The notes under the pieces are model-generated. The model searched no databases, was not told the origin of the DNA, and saw only the letters and a list, made by a program, of their open reading frames with translations. A DNA stretch of 64,000 nt. Origin: Desulfosporosinus sp. FKB. GTDB lineage: Bacteria; Bacillota; Desulfitobacteriia; Desulfitobacteriales; Desulfitobacteriaceae. The DNA is taken from the NCBI RefSeq assembly GCF_002196705.1, contig NZ_NADJ01000032.1, forward strand, positions 1 to 64,000. The letters are read 5' to 3'. This document shows, one piece after another, positions 24,223 to 32,796 of the stretch (positions are counted from its first letter, which is position 1; every line of letters begins with the position of its first letter). The position numbers were made by a program, and so were the translations under genes.

Positions 24223-25890
24223 ATGAAACACGCAATGGAATTTGTTCGATATCTCAGGGGCCCAAGGAAATTTGATTCTTTTTCAGCAAACAAAGCTATC
24301 GATAACAGCAACAGTGAAGAGCTTCTTAAGAAAAACGTCCTATCCCGGGAAACTTTAAATGACGATTTGCGCCGATACTTGGGTATACCAGAGATTTCTA
24401 TGACTCAAGTCGTAGTTGACCCTGAGGCTGTTAATTTAATTCCTGAAGAAATAGCACGACGTTATACCCTTATTCCTTATCAGCTTCAAGGGAAAAGCTT
24501 AATGGTCGCAATGGCAGACCCGACGGATGAAGGGGCTCTCCGTACTGTTCGTATCATTACCGGCATGGACGTTGCTCCGGTTTATGTTCGAGAGAAAGAA
24601 ATTAAAGCCGCCATTCGCCAGTATCTTACTGTTGAACAATCTGTGGCTCAAATGACGTATTTAATGGGACAGACGGATAATGAAACGATTACGGAAAAAG
24701 CAGCAGGAGAATTCAACAATTGGGAAGAAGACGCCCCAACGCTAAGATTTGTTTATTCAGTGCTTCAGGAGGCGGTGATCGAAGAGGTTAGCGATATTCA
24801 TTGGGAACCACGTCAGAAGGATTTTGTTGTCCGTTATCGTATTGACGGTAAACTACTTAAAAAACATATCCTTTCTGCGTCAACAGCGCGCACGATTATA
24901 TCCTCACTAAAAGTAATGGCCAATATGGATGTTGCAGAACGGCGGATTCCCCAAGACGGACGAATGACCTTTAGCGTTGGCACGCGGCAGGTAGATCTGC
25001 GCATGTCTTCCCTACCGACGGTCTACGGAGAGAAAATTGTCGTTCGCGTCTTAAATCCTGAAATGGCCCAACGTTCTCTGGAAGAGTTGGGCATGCGTCC
25101 GGAGGTCAAAGCAGGGGTTCAAGGGCTATTAAAGCATACCAATGGTTTAATTTTAGTCGTTGGACCGACGGGGAGCGGCAAAACGACGACCCTTTATGCA
25201 CTTCTTCGCGAGTTAAATGCCGAGGAGCAAAACATTATTTCGATTGAAGAGCCCGTAGAATATCAGCTTCCGGGAATTAATCAGGTTCAGGTAAACTTGC
25301 CGGCAGGACTGACTTTCGCCGTCGGTTTGAGGCATATCCTGCGTCAGGATCCCGACGTGATTATGATTGGCGAAATTCGCGATGAAGAAACCGCCCGTAT
25401 AGCGATCACGGCTTCCCTCACGGGTCACTTAGTGTTGTCAACACTGCATACGAATACGGCGGCCGAGGCTTTAGAACGCCTTTTAGACATGGGAATTGAG
25501 CCTTATCTTTTAGCGTCTGCTGTAAGGGGAATCTTATCTCAACGCTTGGTGCGGCGCTTATGTAACTCTTGCAAAAAAGGTTATAACATTTCTGAGGTGG
25601 AGAAAAGAGCTCTCCGTTTACCAACGCCAATAAATCAATTGTATCGCTCTCGGGGCTGTAATAAATGCTTTGGTACAGGCTTTAAAGGAAGGATCGGGGT
25701 TCATGAGTTTTTGCTCTATAATCAGGAAATTAAGGAATTAGTACTTACGCGGCATAATTCCAGGGATATTGAACGACAAGCAGTACTTTCAGGGATGTTA
25801 ACGATTTATGAAGATGGTCTTTTGAAAGTCACCCAAGGTTTAACCACCATTGAAGAGATGCTTTTTACAACGTCTGAGATAGAACGCTAA
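24223..25890 (+). CDS. pilB: Type IV pilus assembly ATPase PilB / GspE
   Basis: The cytosolic hexameric ATPase that powers pilus extension. The 555-residue protein has an N-terminal GspE/PilB domain (about 45-140), DIHWEPR and RIDG boxes, Walker A GPTGSGKTT (about 314-322), an Asp box, Walker B DPDVIMIGEIRD, the His box TGHLVLSTLHTN, and a zinc-binding CNSC...CNKC tetracysteine loop near 447-480 typical of extension ATPases. It starts 3 nt after the PilX-like gene. Works with PilT and PilC downstream. Confidence 0.95.
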   Translation: MKHAMEFVRYLRGPRKFDSFSANKAIDNSNSEELLKKNVLSRETLNDDLRRYLGIPEISMTQVVVDPEAVNLIPEEIARRYTLIPYQLQGKSLMVAMADPTDEGALRTVRIITGMDVAPVYVREKEIKAAIRQYLTVEQSVAQMTYLMGQTDNETITEKAAGEFNNWEEDAPTLRFVYSVLQEAVIEEVSDIHWEPRQKDFVVRYRIDGKLLKKHILSASTARTIISSLKVMANMDVAERRIPQDGRMTFSVGTRQVDLRMSSLPTVYGEKIVVRVLNPEMAQRSLEELGMRPEVKAGVQGLLKHTNGLILVVGPTGSGKTTTLYALLRELNAEEQNIISIEEPVEYQLPGINQVQVNLPAGLTFAVGLRHILRQDPDVIMIGEIRDEETARIAITASLTGHLVLSTLHTNTAAEALERLLDMGIEPYLLASAVRGILSQRLVRRLCNSCKKGYNISEVEKRALRLPTPINQLYRSRGCNKCFGTGFKGRIGVHEFLLYNQEIKELVLTRHNSRDIERQAVLSGMLTIYEDGLLKVTQGLTTIEEMLFTTSEIER

Positions 25891-25904
25891 GAGGAGAGAA
25901 CAAT

Positions 25905-26951
25905 ATGCTTTCGATGGAAGAATTATTTCTTAATGCAGCAGAAAGAAAAGCCTCTGACATCCATTTAACGGTAGAGAGTCCTCCTGTCCTCAGGGTGGAT
26001 GGTTCATTAGTACCTTTGCCCATGGACAAGCTGTCTCAGGTCGATTTAGAAACCTTTGCCCTTTCCCTGATGAATGAAATCCAGCGAAAACGATTTGCTG
26101 AATTGGGAGAATTGGATTTATCCTACAGTTTACCGCAGGTTGGGCGTTATCGGGTCAACGTCTTTCGCCAAAGAGGATCTATTGGGGTCGTTATTCGCTT
26201 AATTCCCTACGATATTCCCACTCCGGAAAGCCTTGGCCTCCCAGATGTGAGCCTTGATTTAGCTAGGCTGCCCAAAGGTTTGGTGCTTGTGACAGGTCCT
26301 ACCGGGAGCGGTAAATCTACAACCCTTGCCTCACTGATTGATTTTATTAACCGGACGAGAGCTTGTCACATTATGACTATTGAAGACCCGATTGAGTATC
26401 TGCATAAGCACCAATTAAGTTTAGTGAACCAACGTGAGATTGGCTGCGATACAAATTCTTTTGCTAATGCTCTGCGGTCAGTTTTGCGGCAAGATCCCGA
26501 TGTGATTTTAGTGGGTGAAATGAGAGATCTTGAAACAATCGCCACGGCTGTGACAGCAGCTGAAACAGGACATTTAGTTTTTAGCACATTGCATACCAAT
26601 GATGCTACACAATCGGTAGATCGGATGATTGATGTCTTCCCGCCCCACCAACAGCAACAGATCCGAGTGCAGCTAGCGGCTGTATTACAGGGAATTCTGT
26701 CTCAACAGTTATTTCCCAGAGCAGATCATCGGGGAAGAGTTGCAGCAATTGAGGTTATGCTCGCAACTCCTGCCGTTCGAAGTCTAATTCGGGAGGGAAA
26801 AACTCATCAACTTCCTACTGTAATTCAAACAAATAGCAAATTGGGTATGCAAACAATGGATAAAGCCATTCTTGACCTCGTTCAAAAAGGATTGGTAACC
26901 TATGAAGTCGCTCAGGAAAAACTGCAAACCCCTGACAGTCTCCACAGATGA
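25905..26951 (+). CDS. pilT: Type IV pilus retraction ATPase PilT
   Basis: The ATPase that depolymerises pili and drives twitching. The 348-residue protein shows ASDIHLT near residue 17, Walker A GPTGSGKST (131-139), Walker B DPDVILVGEMRD, TGHLVFSTLHTNDA and the C-terminal AVRSLIREGKTHQL segment corresponding to the AIRNLIRE motif of PilT. It lacks the zinc loop of PilB. ATG follows GAGGAGAG. Its stop overlaps pilC by 4 nt. Confidence 0.95.
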   Translation: MLSMEELFLNAAERKASDIHLTVESPPVLRVDGSLVPLPMDKLSQVDLETFALSLMNEIQRKRFAELGELDLSYSLPQVGRYRVNVFRQRGSIGVVIRLIPYDIPTPESLGLPDVSLDLARLPKGLVLVTGPTGSGKSTTLASLIDFINRTRACHIMTIEDPIEYLHKHQLSLVNQREIGCDTNSFANALRSVLRQDPDVILVGEMRDLETIATAVTAAETGHLVFSTLHTNDATQSVDRMIDVFPPHQQQQIRVQLAAVLQGILSQQLFPRADHRGRVAAIEVMLATPAVRSLIREGKTHQLPTVIQTNSKLGMQTMDKAILDLVQKGLVTYEVAQEKLQTPDSLHR

Positions 26952-28147
26952 GTAAACGCTGGTTTAAATGGAAAGCGGTGGATGCTCAAGGAATTTTGCA
27001 AAGCGGACGCTGCTTGGGAAACGACTCTTTCGAGGTTCAAACACTGTTGAAAAAGGAAGGATATTTACCGGTCAAGATTAAGAAACATAAGAATTGGTTA
27101 GCAGAGTTCATCGTTCGTTCAAACGCTCAATGGGGTCATTTTGCAAACCGCTTGAGTTCATTATTAGAGGCCGGAATTCCTCTGCTCCAAGCTTTGGAGA
27201 TTATGACCCAGTCTCAAGGGAATTTAACCTTTGAGCAAAGTCAGTGGTCAAGTGTCAAAAATTCTATAGCGGCCGGATGTGATTTATGGGAAGCGCTTCT
27301 CCAGCTCAAATCGCCTCCGAACGCTTATGTCTTGTCGATGATCAAAGCGGGAGAGTATTCAGGAAATTTAGCAAACGTTTTGAGTGAAGTGGCTGCAGAA
27401 TTAGAGCAAGAAGATAACTTCCGGCAGAGAATAAAGGCTGCCCTAGCTTATCCCATCTTTTTACTGCTGGCTGTTTTTGTTGTACTCTGCAGTCTATCCA
27501 TGGGTGTTCTTCCCATGTATGAGAGGCTCTTTGCAAGCATGAACGTTGAGTTGCCTGAATTGACTCAAGTCATTTTTGCTGTCGGACGAAAATTCCCTCT
27601 GACGTTACAAGTAATGGGGGGACTGGCAGTAATGATGCTGCTGATCTGCGTAATTTGGAAACCAAAGGATTGGCAGAACTACCTTAACAACAAGATCAGA
27701 CATTTTCCTTATCTTGGCAGGATATTTCGACTCAGGGATTTAATTCAATTTAACAGTATCTTGGGTCACCTCTTAATGACGGGTATTCCCTTGTTAGAAG
27801 GGCTGCGGCTAACGGCTGGAACGCTGCAAACTATGGAAATGTTGGCCTTGACAGAGCGGCTTATGCTCAGCGTTAAACAAGGGAATCCCATGGCGGATTT
27901 GTTGTTTGAAAGCGGAATTTTTCCTAAAGAAGGGGCAGAGATGATCGCAGTCGCCGAAGAAAGCGGGAACTTAGATAAAATGTTCTTGCAAATTGCGCTT
28001 TCGTTGCGCAAGGACCTGGAATTTAGGCTCGATCAATTTACGCGTATACTTGGACCGGCCTTGATTCTTGTTATGGCCGGGCTGGTTGGTTTAGTTGCCG
28101 GGGGAGTAATGATTCCTATTTTTGATCTTAGTTCTCAGCTGAAGTAA
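26948..28147 (+). CDS. pilC: Type IV pilus inner-membrane platform protein PilC
   Basis: A 399-residue GspF-family platform protein with two repeated cytosolic helical domains (FANRLSSLLEAGIPLLQALEIM and FNSILGHLLMTGIPLLEGLRL) and three membrane helices (around 170, 220 and 375). It couples the PilB/PilT motors to pilin assembly. ATG overlaps the pilT stop (ATGA). Confidence 0.94.
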   Translation: MSKRWFKWKAVDAQGILQSGRCLGNDSFEVQTLLKKEGYLPVKIKKHKNWLAEFIVRSNAQWGHFANRLSSLLEAGIPLLQALEIMTQSQGNLTFEQSQWSSVKNSIAAGCDLWEALLQLKSPPNAYVLSMIKAGEYSGNLANVLSEVAAELEQEDNFRQRIKAALAYPIFLLLAVFVVLCSLSMGVLPMYERLFASMNVELPELTQVIFAVGRKFPLTLQVMGGLAVMMLLICVIWKPKDWQNYLNNKIRHFPYLGRIFRLRDLIQFNSILGHLLMTGIPLLEGLRLTAGTLQTMEMLALTERLMLSVKQGNPMADLLFESGIFPKEGAEMIAVAEESGNLDKMFLQIALSLRKDLEFRLDQFTRILGPALILVMAGLVGLVAGGVMIPIFDLSSQLK

Positions 28148-28220
28148 GCTTTCACATGGGAACTAAGGAAGGGAAGTTTTTTAGATGAGGAAGGAAATAT
28201 CCGAGTAGGAGGATGAAACA

Positions 28221-28742
28221 ATGAAACCTATGAAACCGATGAATGATTTTCAGCGGGAGAATGGATTTACACTCATCGAAGTTATGGCAGTCATCATAAT
28301 AATGGGTATTATAGCTGCTGTGATCATTCCCAAAATGACGTCAAGTACGGCTTTGGCACGAAAAAAGGCCGATGTGGCGACTGCGCATCAGGTTAAAGCG
28401 GCTCTCGATCGTCTTCAAGTTGAAAACGGAGTGTATCCGAAATATGGAGAACTGACGGCGGATGAGGGTGAAGTGGTTTGCAGCGAGCTGATTCCGAAAT
28501 ATATCGGAAAACTGGATAAAACAACAACCCAACAAACAGTGGCAGATGGCAACAAAGGGTTTGGTGTTGCCCAATTGACAGCGGTTGATTCCGATAAAAG
28601 CCAGTATTCGATTCCAGAACCGGCAGATAGTAGTAATGATATTAAAACGATCATGATCTATTTGTCTTCTGACGGTCTGGCGGCAGAAGTTCGAGCATAT
28701 GATGACGATTTAAAGACTGTTCTTTGGACATCGGCAAATTAA
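28221..28742 (+). CDS. Type IV pilin, probable major pilin
   Basis: A 173-residue prepilin with leader ending RENG and motif G-FTLIEVMAVIIIMGIIAAVIIPKM (Glu +5), the best match to the canonical signal in the cluster. The C-terminal domain (about 120 residues, one Cys) starts with the ARKKADVATAHQVKAALDRLQVENGVYP pattern of GspG-like major pilins. ATG 28221 follows AGGAGG at 8 nt. Its position after pilC and before the peptidase, with larger flanking gaps, fits a highly expressed subunit. Confidence 0.85.
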   Translation: MKPMKPMNDFQRENGFTLIEVMAVIIIMGIIAAVIIPKMTSSTALARKKADVATAHQVKAALDRLQVENGVYPKYGELTADEGEVVCSELIPKYIGKLDKTTTQQTVADGNKGFGVAQLTAVDSDKSQYSIPEPADSSNDIKTIMIYLSSDGLAAEVRAYDDDLKTVLWTSAN

Positions 28743-28793
28743 TTATCTAAATTATTAACTCAAGTCGGTAAACTCAGAAAAGAGGTAACTTTT

Positions 28794-29561
28794 TTGATAG
28801 GTATTAATTTGATGATCGGCGTATTAGGCATTATCATCGGCAGCTTTTTAAATGTTGTCATATATCGTGTACCGAAAGGGGAATCCATCGTTTCACCGGG
28901 TTCGCATTGTCCGAAATGCGGGCATGCTCTTCGAGCTTGGGAACTTATTCCCATTATTAGCTATTTAATTCAACGGGGCCGATGCCGAAGTTGTCAGGCT
29001 AAGGTTCCTTGGCGCTATCCCATGGTAGAACTTCTTACGGGTTGTTTTTTCTACTTAACGGGTACATCGGGTTTCTTAACGGGACTTCACCCGGCTCGAA
29101 TTTTATTAAATCTGGTTTTTATATCAGTTTTGATTGCTTTAGCGTTTATCGATTTAGACACATACCGTTTACCCGACGTTTTGACGATTCCCCTATGGGG
29201 TCTGGGTTTGGTGGGGGCTTTTTTAATACCGGGGAGTCCGTCAGGATGGGAGAGTATTTTCAGTTCCCTGGGGGCTGGAGGTTTTTTTTGGCTGATAGCC
29301 AAATTTTATCCTCAGGGTATGGGCCTGGGAGATGCTAAATTGGTTGCTGCCTTAGGGGCTTTTTTGGGTTTTCCGGGGATCTTTTTGGCCGTCTTTTCCG
29401 CGAGCCTTCTGGGAGCAATTGTTGGCCTAGTGTTTCTTGGCATAGGTCAAAAGGGCTTTCGTCAACAAATTCCTTTTGGCCCCTACCTTTCTTTAGGTGC
29501 TGTACTGGCTTTATTGTGGGGGCCGAGGATCTTTGATTTGTATTGGGCATGGGTTAAATAG
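28794..29561 (+). CDS. pilD: Prepilin leader peptidase / N-methyltransferase
   Basis: A bifunctional membrane aspartyl peptidase (A24A) that cleaves prepilins after Gly and methylates the new N-terminus. The 255-residue protein has the Cys-x2-Cys pairs CPKC and CRSC of the methyltransferase loop, followed by several helices with the catalytic Asp boxes IDLDTYRLPD and GLGDAKLVA. The start is TTG 28794 behind GAGG at about 8 nt. Confidence 0.94.
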   Translation: MIGINLMIGVLGIIIGSFLNVVIYRVPKGESIVSPGSHCPKCGHALRAWELIPIISYLIQRGRCRSCQAKVPWRYPMVELLTGCFFYLTGTSGFLTGLHPARILLNLVFISVLIALAFIDLDTYRLPDVLTIPLWGLGLVGAFLIPGSPSGWESIFSSLGAGGFFWLIAKFYPQGMGLGDAKLVAALGAFLGFPGIFLAVFSASLLGAIVGLVFLGIGQKGFRQQIPFGPYLSLGAVLALLWGPRIFDLYWAWVK

Positions 29562-29576
29562 CCCAGGAGGTGACTG

Positions 29577-31025
29577 ATGCGCAAGAAGCTTGTCGTATTT
29601 GAAATAACCGACAGTGAACTTCGGGTCTTTAAAGCTTCTCTTCCCCTGATTGCAAAACTTAACCAAAGTCATAGCTCTGCAGCGGTCAAGTTTGACCGAA
29701 TTCAAATTACGGGCGTAATAGAACAGGGGATTGTCCGTGATAAAGCCGCCCTGCTTGGTTGTTTAATGGATTATCAAAGGGAAAACCCATGTGACGGATA
29801 CTTGGCCTTTTTAGCAATACCCATGCAAACAGGATTTATTCGTTCCTATAAACTCCCCTGGCTTGCGAAATCTTATAGAGATTCCGCCATAGCCCTTTTG
29901 GTGGCTGAAGAAGTACCGAGCAGTGCAGATCTTCTTTATGATTACGTGATCCTCGGGGAAGAAAAGCATAAGAGCCTCACCATTTTGCTGGGAGCTTCCC
30001 GCCGTGAAGTTCTTGAACAGTATGTCGCTATTTTTAAACAGGCTGGAATAAGGGTAGGCGGGGTTAATTTCTCATGGGCCGTATTAGGGCAGGGGTTAGA
30101 ACTAAATCCTGATGAGGATACTCTCTACGTTCGTGAAGAGGCCAATGGATTTCAATTCGCACTCTTTCGAGGGCAGATACCTGAAAGAGTGCGAAATCTG
30201 TTTGCCAAAAAAACAAACGTTGCTCTTGGTGACGCCGAGATTTGCAGTCAAGATATTCAGGGATATTCAAAGGAATGGGAAAATGAAATTCGGAGCTTTC
30301 TCTTGTATCTTAAGGCGCAAAATCCAGATATGACGTTGAAATGTCTTCTTTGGAGCGGCGGTTTACGTCTTGAATCCCTGGTCAAGAGTGTAACACTTCC
30401 TGATCACATCACGGCAGCCCAGGCTAAATTTAAGTCAGTTCCTGAGACCTGGTTATGGGCTCTTGGAGAATATCAAGGTTTTGCAGAAGCTGTTATTGCC
30501 TATGGGATTATCCTTCTGCAAAAGTCTGCGTCCCTAAATCTTTGGAGACAACCCAGCAAGGCAGGGAAGATGCTAAAAAGGTATCAAATAATAGGCGCTG
30601 CTTTAATTTCTCTCTTGCTGCTTGGAAACAGCGGTTGGGTGTTCCTGCGGCAAGAGATGTCAGCTCAGCAGAATAGGGTTCAGCAACTTTCACATCAAGG
30701 TGCTGAACTTGAAACCCAATTAAGACGCCAAATGGACTTGACGAGATCTTGGAAAATGACAAAAGCCCATTCTGAAAAAGTGGCCGACATTTTAGTGCAA
30801 GTGCAAAACTTACTGGACTCGCAGCTAACGATCAAGAAATTGGTTTATAGGCAAGGTACTCTTTCTCTAACCGGCAGTGCAGGAGACGTTAGATCTATTC
30901 AATCCTTGATCCAAGGACTTCGCAGATTAGGTTGGCACCAGCCTGTCTTGACAGGCTATTCCTCAACGTCATCCGAGCAAACTGAATTTTCCATAAGCGC
31001 GAAACGAAAAGATGTCAACAATTGA
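29577..31025 (+). CDS. PilM-PilN fusion pilus assembly protein
   Basis: A 482-residue protein. The N-terminal ~330 residues show an actin-like PilM/GspL-type fold (MRKKLVVFEITDSELRVFKAS at the start; YVAIFKQAGIRVGGVNFSWAVLGQGL). A single membrane helix follows at about 343-360 (IIGAALISLLLLGNSGWVFL), then a coiled coil and a small domain (QLTIKKLVYRQGTLSLTGSAGDVRSIQSLIQGL) typical of PilN. Such a cytosolic-helix-extracytosolic plan equals PilM joined to PilN, comparable to GspL. ATG follows AGGAGG. The fusion assignment is from pattern recognition, not a search. Confidence 0.75.
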   Translation: MRKKLVVFEITDSELRVFKASLPLIAKLNQSHSSAAVKFDRIQITGVIEQGIVRDKAALLGCLMDYQRENPCDGYLAFLAIPMQTGFIRSYKLPWLAKSYRDSAIALLVAEEVPSSADLLYDYVILGEEKHKSLTILLGASRREVLEQYVAIFKQAGIRVGGVNFSWAVLGQGLELNPDEDTLYVREEANGFQFALFRGQIPERVRNLFAKKTNVALGDAEICSQDIQGYSKEWENEIRSFLLYLKAQNPDMTLKCLLWSGGLRLESLVKSVTLPDHITAAQAKFKSVPETWLWALGEYQGFAEAVIAYGIILLQKSASLNLWRQPSKAGKMLKRYQIIGAALISLLLLGNSGWVFLRQEMSAQQNRVQQLSHQGAELETQLRRQMDLTRSWKMTKAHSEKVADILVQVQNLLDSQLTIKKLVYRQGTLSLTGSAGDVRSIQSLIQGLRRLGWHQPVLTGYSSTSSEQTEFSISAKRKDVNN

Positions 31026-31057
31026 CCGGGTTCAATTTTGAAATGGAGGGATGAGCT

Positions 31058-31540
31058 TTGGCATTTTTTAAGAACAATATCAGAGCTTGTCTGGTCGCTT
31101 TTGCTCTCTTAAATCTTTTGGAATTTTGCATATTCTGGAATCCGGCCTATCGAAACCTAGAGGATCTCCGGAAGGAAATAATATATTGGGAAACAATGTC
31201 GAGGACAAGCTTAGACATAGCTGTTCCCAAGGTTCCCACAAGAGATCAATTTCTGGGTATCGTGGAAGGATGCCGAGCTAATTTTCTTCAGGCTGGAGTT
31301 AAGGTAACTGATTTGAAAGTCGAAGGATTTGGAACGCCGGAGAACCGGGTGATTTCCCAGGGAGCAGCCATTGATTATGCTCTGCTGCGTTTGCATTTGC
31401 AGGGGAATTGGGAAACTATTATTTCACAGCTTGAAGCTCTTGAAGATTCTCATGAAGAGATTTTTATTCGAGAAATTATGTTAGATCCCGAAGGTGGAGA
31501 GGGCTTGCTGCAGATTTATTATTATTCGCCTAATGAGTAA
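31058..31540 (+). CDS. PilO-like pilus assembly protein
   Basis: A 160-residue bitopic protein with one N-terminal helix (ACLVAFALLNLLEFCIFW), a short coiled coil and a ferredoxin-like domain (VPTRDQFLGIVEGCRANFLQAGVKVTDLKVEGFG...DYALLRLHLQGNWETIISQLEALE), as in PilO. The start is TTG 31058 behind GGAGG. It follows the PilM-N fusion and probably pairs with its PilN half in the alignment complex. Divergent, so assigned mainly by architecture and position. Confidence 0.75.
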   Translation: MAFFKNNIRACLVAFALLNLLEFCIFWNPAYRNLEDLRKEIIYWETMSRTSLDIAVPKVPTRDQFLGIVEGCRANFLQAGVKVTDLKVEGFGTPENRVISQGAAIDYALLRLHLQGNWETIISQLEALEDSHEEIFIREIMLDPEGGEGLLQIYYYSPNE

Positions 31541-31618
31541 CATATCTGCTGACGTCCTGGAATAATGTGGAACGAAACATCCCTTCTCCGGCATATGTTA
31601 GCGCAAGGAGGGATTTCT

Positions 31619-32146
31619 GTGCTTAAAGAATATATCCTTCAGCCTGGAGACAATTTTCATCGTCTGGCCCAGCGCCTGGGATGTGCCTGCGACGATTTTA
31701 TGCGAGTAAATCCAAATATGGATCCTTGGAAACTTCAAATTGGACAAAAAATTGTTCTTCCTGAGTTGAAAAGTAATCTTCAAGGAAAAGAACAATATGC
31801 TGATATAGGGACTGATCATGGTCAAGAATTTGCCGGGGACTATCTTGATGATGTAGAAATGGAAGTTGAAGGAGTCAAATTCCGTCTCAAACGAATTGGA
31901 GAGCCTAAAATTCCCCATGAAATTCACTTTATTCTTCCCCGGACTGAGATTCATAAAGTTCAGCCCGCTGGCGAAGGCGGGCCCACTGAAGTGCAGATCA
32001 TGATCAGCAACTTGGATATTGTTCTTTCCCCGCGTCTCGTAAGCGGCGACAGCGCCGAACAGATTAAAGCCACGCCTCAAACCACGGTTCAGATGAAAGA
32101 ACAGCAAAGCGTTCAACCATTTCAATCATCTCAATCATCTCTTTAG
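31619..32146 (+). CDS. LysM-domain protein of the pilus cluster
   Basis: A 175-residue protein beginning with a LysM domain (EYILQPGDNFHRLAQRLGCACDDFMRVNPNMDPWKLQIGQKIVLP, about residues 3-50). A ~90-residue beta-rich region (VEMEVEGVKFRLKRIGEPKIPHEIHFILPRTEIHKVQ) and a Gln/Ser-rich tail follow. GTG 31619 follows AAGGAGG at 7 nt. No signal peptide or membrane segment is seen. It occupies the place where diderm clusters have PilP/PilQ, so a peptidoglycan-linked role in pilus passage is possible (inference). Confidence 0.7.
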   Translation: MLKEYILQPGDNFHRLAQRLGCACDDFMRVNPNMDPWKLQIGQKIVLPELKSNLQGKEQYADIGTDHGQEFAGDYLDDVEMEVEGVKFRLKRIGEPKIPHEIHFILPRTEIHKVQPAGEGGPTEVQIMISNLDIVLSPRLVSGDSAEQIKATPQTTVQMKEQQSVQPFQSSQSSL

Positions 32147-32190
32147 ATGTGGGAGCGGCCTGGAATGACTATTAAATATCGGAAATTTTG

Positions 32191-32213
32191 CCTCCGTATA
32201 GCGGGGGTTTTTG
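32191..32213 (+). terminator. Terminator after the pilus block
   Basis: CCTCCG and CGGGGG arms (one G-U pair) with a short loop, followed by TTTTTGTTT. Confidence 0.65.
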
Positions 32214-32335
32214 TTTGGAATAGTAGCTTATAGCGTTCCCATACCTTCAGTTTTCGCTGAACGAGTTCACTTAAATACTTTGCTACGGTGCTAAATTATG
32301 ATAATATTTTTAGTAAGGAATAAGGAAGTGATGAA

Positions 32336-32782
32336 TTGGCAAGTATTTATGTGTTTCATGGTCCTAATTTAAACTTATTAGGGACACGTGAGCCTCAGCA
32401 TTACGGCGTGCGTACTTTAGCAGAGATAAATCAAGAGGTGCAAGGGCTTGCTGAACAAGCAGGACTTAATGCCGAATGTCGGCAGACGAATCATGAGGGA
32501 GATTTGCTTGATTGGATACAAGCGTTAACGCCTGAGGATTTTCTGATCCTCAATCCTGGGGCATGGACTCATACGAGTTACGCCATTCGCGATGCTATAA
32601 GCGGTGTTAAGGTACCCACTGTAGAGGTTCATCTTTCCAATATTCATGCTCGGGAATCCTTTCGAGAAACGTCTCTGATCGCACCGGTTTGTCTTGGGCA
32701 AATATCAGGATTGGAATCTGACGGTTACAATTTGGCAATGCGCTTTGCCATTGATTATCAAATTGGACGAACAAAAGAATAA
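32336..32782 (+). CDS. aroQ: Type II 3-dehydroquinate dehydratase
   Basis: It dehydrates 3-dehydroquinate to 3-dehydroshikimate. The 148-residue protein has the type II signature HGPNLNLLGTREPQHYG (catalytic Tyr in the lid), NHEGDLLDWIQ, ILNPGAWTHTSYAIRDA and VEVHLSNIHARE with the catalytic His. The start is TTG 32336. It supplies the shikimate step missing from the aroE-C-K-B set upstream. In B. subtilis yqhS (aroQ) also precedes yqhT and efp, so this marks the beginning of the conserved block. Confidence 0.96.
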   Translation: MASIYVFHGPNLNLLGTREPQHYGVRTLAEINQEVQGLAEQAGLNAECRQTNHEGDLLDWIQALTPEDFLILNPGAWTHTSYAIRDAISGVKVPTVEVHLSNIHARESFRETSLIAPVCLGQISGLESDGYNLAMRFAIDYQIGRTKE

Positions 32783-32796
32783 AGGGGGTTGAATCA

